NCBI RefSeq assembly: GCF_900220995.1 | Contig: NZ_OBQF01000007.1 | Coordinates: 1-64,000, forward strand | From: Salinicoccus kekensis | Lineage (GTDB): Bacteria > Bacillota > Bacilli > Staphylococcales > Salinicoccaceae | Direction of reading: 5' to 3' | DNA: 64,000 nt | Part shown: positions 35,617-44,100 of the stretch, piece after piece | Numbering within the stretch: position 1 is the stretch's first letter | Layout of the letters: every line of letters begins with the position of its first letter | Program-made: the position numbers and the translations under genes | Notes under the pieces: generated by a model | What the model was told of the DNA's origin: nothing | Databases searched by the model: none | Seen by the model: only the letters and a program-made list of their open reading frames with translations

Positions 35617-35660
35617 TTAATTTATGTTAGTTTACATAAATTAAAAGAAGAGATATAATT
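35617..35660 (+). promoter_or_regulatory. hicAB promoter with operator palindrome
   Basis: A sigma-A promoter TTTACA (35632-35637), 17 bases, TATAAT (35655-35660) lies 28 bases before hicA. A perfect 12-bp inverted repeat TTTAATTTATGT / ACATAAATTAAA (35617-35628 and 35635-35646) with a six-base centre covers the -35. This is the expected place for autorepression by the ribbon-helix-helix domain of HicB. Confidence 0.8.
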
Positions 35661-35687
35661 ATATAAAGATACCATGGGCGGTGGCAT

Positions 35688-35959
35688 ATGTCTCGAAAAG
35701 AAAAAATGCTAGAGAAACTTAAAAATAATCCCAAGAATATCAGCGAGCATGAATTTAAGTCTGCTTTGAAGATGTATGGTTTTATATTAAATTCCAAAAA
35801 AAAGGAAAAGGTGGTCACCAAGTTTACCGTCACACAAAGCTTCCAACTTCAATTATTCCACAACGCACAGTCAATTTTACAAAACCGATGCGCCTTCATA
35901 TTATAAAAAATTTGATTCAGGATATTGAGGAAGTGATAAATGATGAAAGCAGTCGATGA
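35688..35959 (+). pseudogene. hicA: HicA mRNA-interferase toxin, frameshifted at an A8 run
   Basis: The first 37 codons read MSRKEKMLEKLKNNPKNISEHEFKSALKMYGFILN, a typical HicA start. At 35796-35803 eight A bases throw the frame. The frame of the start codon then runs to a false stop at 35904-35906. In the shifted frame the correct HicA sequence continues: KGGHQVYRHTKLPTSIIPQRTVNF, then KPMRLHIIKNLIQDIEEVIND, ending at TGA 35957-35959. The catalytic GGH histidine lies in this second part. One A more, or two fewer, restores a toxin of about 90 residues. Its end overlaps hicB by 20 bases. Either the toxin is inactivated, or it depends on slippage at the A run, or the base count is a sequencing error. 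Confidence 0.85.
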
Positions 35960-36341
35960 CTACATGGACCTCAACTATAAATTGAGTGTCATTCCAAAGA
36001 AAGATTTTGATGGTACAGAATACTTTGTTGCGATGTATGAGGAATTGAAAGGTTTGGAAGGCGTAGGCGATACCAAAATAGAGGCTATTGAAGACCTGGA
36101 TATCGCAAAAGAAATCTGGTTTCAGACCATGTTGGAAAATGAAGATGAAATACCTATGCCAAGGAATTATGAAGAACAGAAGCCTGTAAAAATGACGTAC
36201 AGAATACCTGTTTCTCTTAATGATGAAATTGAAGCTTATATGAAACGTGAGGGTATTTCAAAAAATCAAGCGATTAACCTTTTGGTTTCTAAGTCCCTTT
36301 ACGAAGAACATTCTCTTCATGAAGAACAAACTATCAAATAA
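35940..36341 (+). CDS. hicB: HicB antitoxin
   Basis: 133 residues. The N-terminal half is a degraded RNase H-like HicB fold (LSVIPKKDFDGTEYFVAMYEELKGLEGVGDTKIEAIEDL). The C-terminal half is a ribbon-helix-helix DNA-binding domain (KMTYRIPVSLNDEIEAYMKREGISKNQAINLLVSKSL). It neutralises HicA and represses the operon. Intact reading frame, start ATG 35940 with GAGG nine bases upstream. AT-rich like hicA. Confidence 0.9.
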   Translation: MMKAVDDYMDLNYKLSVIPKKDFDGTEYFVAMYEELKGLEGVGDTKIEAIEDLDIAKEIWFQTMLENEDEIPMPRNYEEQKPVKMTYRIPVSLNDEIEAYMKREGISKNQAINLLVSKSLYEEHSLHEEQTIK

Positions 36342-36346
36342 TTTAA

Positions 36347-36433
36347 ACCTCTGCAGCTGGACTGAGGTGAACCCAAAAAGTTGAACTCCAAAATTCAATT
36401 TTATGGGGACACCCCAGAATGCTGTAGAGGTTT
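36347..36433. repeat. MITE-like long imperfect palindrome after hicB
   Basis: The outer arms AACCTCTGCAG and CTGTAGAGGTT pair with one wobble. Inside them CTGAGGTGAACCC faces the complement of GGGGACACCCCAG, and TTGAA faces TTCAA around an eight-base centre. The inner piece GAGGTGAACCCAAAAAGTTGAAC resembles the terminal inverted repeats of IS150-type IS3 elements. It may be a miniature element that also serves as the hicAB terminator, since TTCTCTTTT follows. Confidence 0.5.
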
Positions 36434-36491
36434 TCTCTTTTAACTGGTTTCAGTTTGGATTCATATAGAAAGCTAGTCTGCCTTCTATCCC

Positions 36492-36707
36492 TCACCACTT
36501 CTCTTCTTCCAGCATGTCCTCGAATGATTCATACGACTTTGAGCTCCGTGCTTCTTCGATAAGGTTGTCAACAGCCGATGCAATCATTACTTTTCTCTCT
36601 GCAAACTTCTTCTTCAATTCTTCGCCATAGTACCCTTCTTCGATAAGATCGGATAATATTTCTTCAGAGAAATCATGATGCTTTGTGTTTTTTCCTTGTT
36701 CATGCAT
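36492..36707 (-). CDS. Small antitoxin-like protein, unknown
   Basis: 71 residues, charged, helical (EEILSDLIEEGYYGEELKKKFAERKVMIASAVDNLIEEARSS). The DNLIEEARSSKSYESFEDML ending resembles the toxin-binding tails of small antitoxins of AbrB or Phd type, but no partner toxin is adjacent and I do not recognise the family. The ATG at 36707 has AAGGAG nine bases upstream; an ATG three codons earlier is too close to it. Near hicAB, so perhaps a second relic of an addiction module. Confidence 0.5.
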   Translation of the reverse strand: MHEQGKNTKHHDFSEEILSDLIEEGYYGEELKKKFAERKVMIASAVDNLIEEARSSKSYESFEDMLEEEKW

Positions 36708-36876
36708 AAGGCTCATCTCCTTCTTATTTATATTAATTTTACACCAATCATTAGATTATTTGTCGGTTTTAGTCACCGATTTTTTAGCTATTCTAGTTAA
36801 GACGATATATTTTATTGATATTCGATAAATATTAATCTGTAATCAATATGAAATTTAAAGAAGTGAGGTGTTTTTT

Positions 36877-37368
36877 ATGAGACAGGTTTCAACGTTATTT
36901 TTAAAAGTTGCGGTCATTGCGCTGCGTCTTCCAGTTCTTGCCTTATATATATTCGTCCTTCCCCAGTTTTTCTCGACCGCAACCACGCATGCTGGCCAGG
37001 GTGAAACGCTCGGGTTTATCTTCCTTGGTATCTTGATTGTGATGTATATTACGATCATACCGTTCTTTTTTGCGCTGTATCAGACTCTGAAATTGCTGGG
37101 GTTTATTGAAAAAGATCAGGCTTTCTCCCGTCTTTCGGTGACTGCACTCAAGAAAATCAAGAACAGCGCCAAAGTGATCAGTATTTTATATTTGGTGATT
37201 CTGCCGCTCGTCTATATCGTAGCCGAGTGGGATGACGCGCCGGGTCTGGTACTGGTGGGAATGGTGATGGTCGGAGCTCCGTTCGCCATTGCCGTTTTTG
37301 CTTCCGTGCTGCAGAGATTGCTGCAGAGCGCCATTGATATGAAAGAAGAAAATGAACTGACGATTTGA
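36877..37368 (+). CDS. DUF2975 membrane protein
   Basis: 163 residues with four transmembrane helices (VAVIALRLPVLALYIFVLPQFF, FIFLGILIVMYITIIPFFFALY, ISILYLVILPLVYIVAEW, LVGMVMVGAPFAIAVFASVLQ). These proteins are regularly encoded just before a short XRE regulator, as here. Function unknown. GAGGTG lies seven bases before the ATG. Confidence 0.8.
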   Translation: MRQVSTLFLKVAVIALRLPVLALYIFVLPQFFSTATTHAGQGETLGFIFLGILIVMYITIIPFFFALYQTLKLLGFIEKDQAFSRLSVTALKKIKNSAKVISILYLVILPLVYIVAEWDDAPGLVLVGMVMVGAPFAIAVFASVLQRLLQSAIDMKEENELTI

Positions 37369-37378
37369 GGTGAGAACG

Positions 37379-37591
37379 ATGGCGATTATCGTAAATATCG
37401 ATGTCATGCTGGCAAAGCGGAAAATGAGTGTGACGGAATTGTCCGAGAAGGTCGGCATCACCATGGCCAACATATCCGTATTGAAGAATGGGAAAGCAAA
37501 AGCCATCAGATTTTCAACGCTGGATGGCATATGCAAGGCGTTGGACTGCCAGCCGGGAGATATTTTGGAGTATAGAGATGAAGAAGAATAA
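37379..37591 (+). CDS. Short XRE-family regulator (YozG-like)
   Basis: 70 residues forming one helix-turn-helix of Cro/CI type: MAIIVNIDVMLAKRKMSVTELSEKVGITMANISVLKNGKAKAIRFSTLDGICKALDCQPGDILEY. The gene begins ten bases after the DUF2975 stop, and GAGGTGAGAACG precedes its ATG. Probably controls the two-gene operon. A second such pair is not seen in this window. Confidence 0.88.
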   Translation: MAIIVNIDVMLAKRKMSVTELSEKVGITMANISVLKNGKAKAIRFSTLDGICKALDCQPGDILEYRDEEE

Positions 37592-37600
37592 ACTATAAAA

Positions 37601-37636
37601 AATCCCCCTCCAGGACTTGTGTCTTGGAGGGGGATT
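37601..37636. terminator. Terminator between the XRE regulator and aco operon ends
   Basis: 16-bp stem starting AATCCCCCTCCA with its complement, four-base loop. On the minus strand it is followed by TTTTTTATAG, so it serves the E2 gene in particular. Confidence 0.88.
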
Positions 37637-37673
37637 CAGTCTTGCTGTAAAATTTAGTTCCTATAACTTTACA

Positions 37674-38897
37674 TCAATACGCCAACAACTTCCCGGGTTC
37701 TTCAAGTACCCGCTTCAACTCATTCATCGCTTCCTGGGCCATGACGCCGTCTATCACCCTGTGGTCATAACTGAGTGACAACGCCATCCTCGGCTGGATT
37801 TCAATTTCGTCGTCATCTGTTGCGATGACTTTTTTCTCGATTCTGCCTATTCCGAGTATCGAGGACTGTGGTGGATTGATGATGGGCGTGAAGAAGGAAC
37901 CCTGCGCCGACCCTACATTCGAAATCGTTGAAGTGCCATCAGTCATATCTTCAAGAGTGATACTGCCGTTCCTTGCTTTTTTCGCAAGCTCCTGAACTTT
38001 CTTTGCCACTTTAAATAATGACTGTTGGTCTGTATCTTTAATCACCGGTACAAGCAGCCCCTGCTCTGTATCTGCCGCAAAACCGATATGATAATGTTTC
38101 TTTAATATGATTTCTTCGCTTTTCTCATCAAAAGACGCATTTAAACATGGATATTCCTTGAGTACATTCGTGAGTGCTTTAATGACGAATGACATATATG
38201 TCAGTTTTACGCCTTCTGCCTCGAAATCCTTTTTCAGCAGCTCCCTGAGCTCGACCATTTTACTCACATTGACTTCATCAAAATGGGTCACATGTGGAAT
38301 GGAACTTTTTGAATGGACCATCGTGTCCGCCACTGCTTTTCTGATCCCGTTCAATGGCACACGTCTGACTGTTTCATCCGCTTCGGTTGAAGATTCCCTG
38401 ACCGCTCTCCCTGCATCCTCTTTCACTTCTGGAACATCTTGTGAGGACTCTTTGTGCTCAGCGAATTTCCTGATATCCTCTTCCGTCACTTTTCCATCAT
38501 CTCTGGAAGGTGTCACTTCTCTCCAATCTACATCGAGTTCCCTGGCAATCTTCTTGACCCTGGGTGTTGCTCTATTTTCAGTCGCAGGCCTGCTCTGCTG
38601 TTTGCTTGCCTCCTTTTCTTCGCCGCCGGTATCCGCTTCATTCGACTCGGTCTGCTGTCCGCCTTCATCCAGAACTGCGAGCACCTCTCCAACCTTGACC
38701 GTATCTCCGCGATTTTTATTAATTTTATTAATCGTTCCCGATTCCGGTGCATGCACTTCCGTCACGGCTTTTTCAGTTTGAACTTCAACGATTGTCTCGC
38801 CCTTTTCCACCGAATCTCCTTCTGAAACATGCCAGAAAGTGATCAGGCTTTCATCCAGTTTTTCAGATTGGCGGGGTAATGTAATTTCTAAAGTCAC
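37674..38897 (-). CDS. acoC: Dihydrolipoamide acyltransferase (E2) of an acetoin/2-oxo acid dehydrogenase complex
   Basis: 407 residues. A single lipoyl domain at 1-80 carries the lysine in VQTEKAVTEV. A short peripheral subunit-binding domain follows near 110-150 (RVKKIARELDVDWREVTPSRDDGKVTEEDI), then the acyltransferase core with the catalytic SYDHRVIDGVMA. The TTG-free GTG start has AAGGAGG upstream. It is the last gene of the E1alpha-E1beta-E2 operon. An E3 dihydrolipoamide dehydrogenase is absent, so E3 must be supplied from another locus. Confidence 0.88.
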   Translation of the reverse strand: MTLEITLPRQSEKLDESLITFWHVSEGDSVEKGETIVEVQTEKAVTEVHAPESGTINKINKNRGDTVKVGEVLAVLDEGGQQTESNEADTGGEEKEASKQQSRPATENRATPRVKKIARELDVDWREVTPSRDDGKVTEEDIRKFAEHKESSQDVPEVKEDAGRAVRESSTEADETVRRVPLNGIRKAVADTMVHSKSSIPHVTHFDEVNVSKMVELRELLKKDFEAEGVKLTYMSFVIKALTNVLKEYPCLNASFDEKSEEIILKKHYHIGFAADTEQGLLVPVIKDTDQQSLFKVAKKVQELAKKARNGSITLEDMTDGTSTISNVGSAQGSFFTPIINPPQSSILGIGRIEKKVIATDDDEIEIQPRMALSLSYDHRVIDGVMAQEAMNELKRVLEEPGKLLAY

Positions 38898-38913
38898 AAT
38901 GATGTCCTCCTTG

Positions 38914-39933
38914 TTATTGATCCCTCAGCTCAAGCGCTGCCTTAACAATTTTATCCGCCGTCGGTATGATGAACTGCTCCATCGGTCTGCTGTAAGGAAT
39001 CGGCACATCCGGCAAAGCGAGCCTTTTGACCGGTGCCTCCAAATCGAATAAACCTTCTTCTGCAACGATTGCTGCGATTTCTGCAGATACACCGAACGAT
39101 TTGTAATCCTCATCTACGATCATTATCCGTCCGGTCTTTTTAAGAGAATTTAAAATCGTTTCCTTGTCCAGAGGGACAATCGAGCGGAGATCGATCAGTT
39201 CAGCATCCACACCCTGCTCTTCCAGCTCTTTGACGGCCTGCATGCCGTAGTGGGTGGTCATTTGCATACCGATGATTGTCATATCGCTGCCTTCTTTTAC
39301 GATATTCGCTTTTCCTAAAGGTACTGTGTATGCCTCTTCCGGCACATGTCCCTGAGAAGTATCCAACTGCTCCATCCAGCCGAGACCCTGCAAAGTTTTA
39401 TGGAACATGAAGACCACCGGATTATCATCCCGTATGGCAGAAATCATCATGCCTTTCAGATCATAAGGCGTCGTCGGTGCAACCACCTTCATCCCGGGCA
39501 TGTGACCGAATGTCGCATAAAGCGTCTGGGAATGCTGCGCCGCATCGTTATAACCGCCGCCCACAGCAGTCATCAGCACCATCGGCACCTTCACATTTCC
39601 TCCGGACATATATGGGATCTTCGCCATCTGATTGTAAATCTGATCCATCGCCACGCCGAAGAAATCGACGAACATCAGCTCCGCAATCGGCCGCATGCCT
39701 TCAGTTGCTGCGCCCACTGCCGCCCCGATCAAAGCTGTTTCTGAAATCGGCGTATCCATGATGCGTTCCGGACCGAATTCTTCAAGCAACCCTTCCGTTG
39801 AGCCGAATATACCTCCGTATGCACCGATATCCTCCCCAAGTACAAATACTTCATCATTGTTTTCCATTTCCTGACGAATGCCTTCCGCCATCGCTTTGTT
39901 ACCTGTCAATAAACGTTTTTTAACTTCCTGCAT
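38914..39933 (-). CDS. acoB: E1 beta subunit, TPP-dependent acetoin/2-oxo acid dehydrogenase
   Basis: 339 residues with transketolase pyrimidine and C-terminal domains: MAEGIRQEMENNDEVFVLGEDIGAYGG at the N-terminus, then ETALIGAAVGAATEGMRPIAELMFVDF, and the C-terminal VDAELIDLRSIVPLDKETI and PIPYSRPMEQF. It pairs with the E1 alpha subunit to decarboxylate the substrate. AcoB and PdhB are close in sequence; the acetoin call follows mainly from the alpha subunit. Confidence 0.9.
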   Translation of the reverse strand: MQEVKKRLLTGNKAMAEGIRQEMENNDEVFVLGEDIGAYGGIFGSTEGLLEEFGPERIMDTPISETALIGAAVGAATEGMRPIAELMFVDFFGVAMDQIYNQMAKIPYMSGGNVKVPMVLMTAVGGGYNDAAQHSQTLYATFGHMPGMKVVAPTTPYDLKGMMISAIRDDNPVVFMFHKTLQGLGWMEQLDTSQGHVPEEAYTVPLGKANIVKEGSDMTIIGMQMTTHYGMQAVKELEEQGVDAELIDLRSIVPLDKETILNSLKKTGRIMIVDEDYKSFGVSAEIAAIVAEEGLFDLEAPVKRLALPDVPIPYSRPMEQFIIPTADKIVKAALELRDQ

Positions 39934-39961
39934 AATTAATGCCGCCCCTTTTTAGTGATTT

Positions 39962-40948
39962 TTAAACGAATACATCTTCCAAAGCTTCTGACTCATCAGG
40001 ATACTCGCTGTCTCTTGCAAATTGATAAGCTGCATCCACTTCTTCACGCACTTTTCCCTCTATTTCTGCAAGCTCATTTTCACTGACCTCATATTCTTTG
40101 ATGATCATATCACGGTAGATGTTGACCTGGTCTTTGGCTCTGAGTTCCTTCACTTCATCTTCCGGACGGTATTGTTCAGCATCCCCCTGGAAATGGCCGA
40201 GATAACGGTATGTCTCAATCTCGATGATGGAAGGTCCTTCCCCTCTGCGTCCACGTTCCACTGCCTGCTTGGAAACGCGGTACATTTCCATCAGGTCGTT
40301 CCCTTCCACATAATGACCTTCGATGCCGTATGCACCTGCCCTCAAATCATTTGATGGCACTGCGGTGGAGTTGTCCCTTGGTACGGAAATGCCGTACTTG
40401 TTATTTTCAACCACAACTATGACAGGCAAGTCCCAAAGTGCCGCGAGGTTTAAGGATTCATGGAACGACCCCTGGTTCGCAGCGCCCTCACCGATGTAAG
40501 CCACTGCTACAGAGTCCTTCCCTCTCTTCTTCGCTGCAAGTGCTGCTCCTACTGCATGCGGCATACCTGCACCGACGATACCGCTGCAAGAAAAATGGAC
40601 CTCTGGATCAAACAAATGCATATGCCCGCCTTTCCCCTTGCTGAGGCCGGTCTTCTTACCAAAGATTTCTGCAGTCATACGCTTCAAATCCACATCCTTT
40701 GCGATGGCATGATGATGTGGACGATGCGGCGATGTGACAATATCGTCCTTCCTCAAATGCACACTGATGCCTACAGCAGCCGGTTCCTGTCCGGTGGATA
40801 AGTGCATTTCACCTGGCACCGTCCCCGCCCCGATGTTAAAGACAGGTTGCTTCCCTTCCATATAAACCTCTTCCAGCTTGTCCTCGTAATAGCGGATTTT
40901 GTACATGTGCTCATACATCCAGCGCAGCTCTTCATTGGAAATTGACAT
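39962..40948 (-). CDS. acoA: E1 alpha subunit, TPP-dependent acetoin dehydrogenase-like
   Basis: 328 residues. The TPP motif GEGAANQGSFHESLNLAALWDLPVIVVVENN is clear. The group-specific stretch GKKTGLSKGKGGHMHLFDPEVHF, HYVEGNDLMEMY and YRYLGHFQGDAEQYR favour AcoA over PdhA or BkdA, though a generic 2-oxo acid dehydrogenase is possible. First gene of the operon. The second of two adjacent ATGs has the better distance to AGGGGGAG. A cre site lies near the promoter, so glucose repression by CcpA is likely. Confidence 0.88.
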   Translation of the reverse strand: MSISNEELRWMYEHMYKIRYYEDKLEEVYMEGKQPVFNIGAGTVPGEMHLSTGQEPAAVGISVHLRKDDIVTSPHRPHHHAIAKDVDLKRMTAEIFGKKTGLSKGKGGHMHLFDPEVHFSCSGIVGAGMPHAVGAALAAKKRGKDSVAVAYIGEGAANQGSFHESLNLAALWDLPVIVVVENNKYGISVPRDNSTAVPSNDLRAGAYGIEGHYVEGNDLMEMYRVSKQAVERGRRGEGPSIIEIETYRYLGHFQGDAEQYRPEDEVKELRAKDQVNIYRDMIIKEYEVSENELAEIEGKVREEVDAAYQFARDSEYPDESEALEDVFV

Positions 40949-40999
40949 CATTACTCCCCCTTGTGATATTCAGTCGCTTAAAGCATTAAAGCCGGTTTA

Positions 41000-41013
41000 T
41001 AAAAGCGCTTACA
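41000..41013 (-). promoter_or_regulatory. CcpA cre site upstream of the aco operon
   Basis: Minus strand TGTAAGCGCTTTTA fits the cre consensus TGWAANCGNTNWCA in all but one position. It follows directly after a TATAAT at 41013-41020, where bound CcpA would block transcription. Acetoin use is a classic catabolite-repressed pathway. Confidence 0.65.
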
Positions 41014-41100
41014 ATTATACTTTATCAATGAAAGAATATTCAGACAAGAGGAATGTCTCGAATATAAGATATTACCGGATACACGTCTTTAAAATGGAAA

Positions 41101-41128
41101 GAACCCTGGAATTTAAGTTCCAGGGTTC
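41101..41128 (-). terminator. Terminator of the LPXTG amidase gene
   Basis: 11-bp perfect stem GAACCCTGGAA / TTCCAGGGTTC, six-base loop, then TTTCCATTTT on the minus strand. Confidence 0.85.
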
Positions 41129-41140
41129 AATCTAAATCAT

Positions 41141-44100
41141 TTATTTCTCTGTTGGTTTTCTTCTCTTCACAAGGAAGCCAAGGCCGAGTGCTGCAAGGAT
41201 TGTAGCGAATATAGTGGTGCTCTGTTCCGCCACTCCTGTGTTCGGCAGCATTTCAGATTCTGATTCCTTTTGCTTTTCAGGATCAGCCTGTTCTGCCGCT
41301 TCAACATGCTTGTCTGCCTCATCTGGTGAAACCGTCTCTTCTTCCGTGTCTGCAGACGGATGTTTCACTGTGCCTGTTTCTACAGCTGAAGATTCGCTTT
41401 CATGATCAGCTGAACTTTCGTCGGTGACAGTGACTTTATTTCCTGAAACCGGTCTTTCATCTTCGGTAACAGGTGCCACAGCAGTGTTGTCTTCGCCTTC
41501 AACGCCGTAGACGACCGCATACTGGCTGAAATCTGCGACTTCAAATACCGCATAGCCATCCTCGACCGTGAACTCGACCGCTTCAAGCGTCTCGCCGATA
41601 TCGCCCAGGTAGTAGACGTTGGAAACGAAACCGTTCGCCGGCAGGTAGACAGTTACAGGGTTCTCAAGGCTATAAATCGAACCATCCTCATCAAGGATCT
41701 GGATGTCGTACAAATCATGATCCGCGTCAATCGCATCGGATGGATTGAGCACAGTCACCACTGCGTTTTTGCCTTCAAGCTCATCCGTTTCGCTGAAGAT
41801 CCTCACGCCTGTCGCAGGATCTTCCAGGGTCGAATAAACTTCCTCGACTTCAGTGATGCCCTCTTCCGGTATCACTTCACCTTCATTGGATTCGACATCC
41901 GGTGTGTCTGGGTCTGGAGTTTCATCCTCTGCTTGTTCTTCTGATTCACCTTCTGTGTCCTCTTCAGGAAGTTCCGGTTCTTCAGATTCAGTTGGTTCTT
42001 CCGGGGTTTCTGACTGTTCAGGTTCGGTCAGTTCTTCTTCAGAGTCATCTTCTACAGGTTCGTCTTCATCAACTTCATCGGAACCTTGATCAGAGTCCTC
42101 TCCTTCTTGTTCAACTGAGTCATCCTCGGTATCTCCGGTTTCCTCATCAGAACTTTCATCTGCAGGTTCTTCGGAGTCCTCACCAGATTTGTCTTCTGCA
42201 TCTTCCTCAGGCTCCTCGTTATCTGAACCATCTTCTTCAGGTTCATCTGCATCACCTTCGTCGGAATCTTGGTCAGAATCTTCGTCCTCTTGTTCATCTG
42301 AGTCATCCTCAGCATCTTCTTCACGTGCATCTTCATCAGATTCTGTCGGCTCGTCTTCTGGATCTTCCTCTGGCTCGTCCTCATCAGAACCGTCTTCTAC
42401 TGGCTGCTCTTCGTCACCTTCAGTGTCTCCCATTTCTTCATCAGAATCTTCATCTGTGTCATCTTCTGGTTCAGTCGGTTCTTCAGGTTCCTCGGACTCA
42501 TCCTCAAGTTCTTCGGAGTCCTCATCAGATTCGTCGTCTATGTCATCCTCAGGCTCTTCGTCATCGGAAGCATCTTCTACAGGTTCTTCTGTATCACCTT
42601 CGTCGGAATCTTGTTCGGAATCTTCGTCTTCTTGTTCATCTGAATCGTCTTCAGTATCATTCGAGTTTCCATCAGACTCATCCTCTGTATCTTCCTCAGG
42701 TTCTTCGTCATCTGAACCATCTTCTACTGGTTCACCTTCATCCGAATCTTGATCAGAGTCCTCGTCTTCTTGCTCATCTGAGTCATCCTCAGTATCTTCA
42801 GAGTCCTCACCAGATTCGTCATCGGTGTCTTCTACAGGTTCATCTTCGTCATCTTCGTCGGAACCTTGATCGGAGTCATCGTCTGCTTGTTCGTCTGAAT
42901 CGTCCCCACTATCTTGATTATCTTCATCAGAACCGTCGTCTGTGTCATCTTCTTCCGGTTCTGTAGGCTCATCTGGTTCTGTCGGTTCTTCAGGTTCTTC
43001 CAGCTCCGGTACAAATTCTGAAATCACCAGGTCGCCTTCATGCATCCAACCGAGCGCAATGCCTTCTTCTGTCTGGAGCAAGTAGTAATCGTCATAGTTG
43101 TATGTTGCAAGTCTGTTGACATGGAAAGTCTGACCAACCAGGTTGCTTGCATTCGACGTTCTTACGTCAGTGACGCTTGCATAGAGACCTCTGTTGTTTT
43201 CATCAACCTGTGCCAAAACATTGGTGGTACCTTGTTCAATCGGCATGGCGATGCTTGGTGTGGTGCGATGATAGTACATATCGTCATAACGCTGGCCGAT
43301 CAGCTCGATAACATCGTCATATTCGTAGCCGAAGCGGTCGAAGTAATCGTACGGGTCTGGCGAATTTGTTCCTCCTAAATGCTCAGATACAGCAACGTGT
43401 GACCACAGTGTACCTTCCCCTGTGTCTTCTGCGCTGACTACAGGAAGCTTATATTTATACAGCAGATTTGCGATGTAATCTGCATAGTTGTTGATGGAGC
43501 GTGCAAAATCATGTGCATTATGATGTCTCACTAGTTCCACATGCATATGCATCTCGTTCGATACTGGTCCCGCACCATATGCCAAGTAATCTGTATCTGC
43601 GACCTGGATGATATTATTCGCATCTACAAAAGCATGCACAAATGCATTTTCTTGATTCCGAGTCATATAACTAATTTCCTGATGTATAGTCGAACTGTCA
43701 TTCCCCACATCATGGAGCACGACCCCTTCAGGCTTGCCTACTACACCATTTTCAGGACTCCAGCCATAGTTGGAATAGTAAGCATATGTCGGAAGTCCTT
43801 CAATATAATCATACTGAATCGGCGCGACTTCAAAGTTATTCGCAGCGATGTATGCATTGATATCATCAATCGCGTGGGAGAGTGACATCGTGCTCATCGT
43901 GCTTGCTGAAAAGACTTCTGTTGCTTCAGCTTCAATGCCATAATCTTCAGCAATCGCGGTAGTCAGCTCATTCATCGTCTCTTCGTCGACCTCGATGTCA
44001 TCCGCATTCTCTTCTAAAAATGCTGAACGTTTCTCATCGGAAAGGCTTTCAAGTTCCTGCTGGACGGAGTCGGAATCGTATTCGTATGTAGACTCCTCAG

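Noticed and set aside
36760-36790. TCGGT...ACCGA followed by T run as a plus-strand terminator
   Set aside because: The stem is only five pairs and no plus-strand gene ends here; it lies in the promoter region of the small minus-strand gene.
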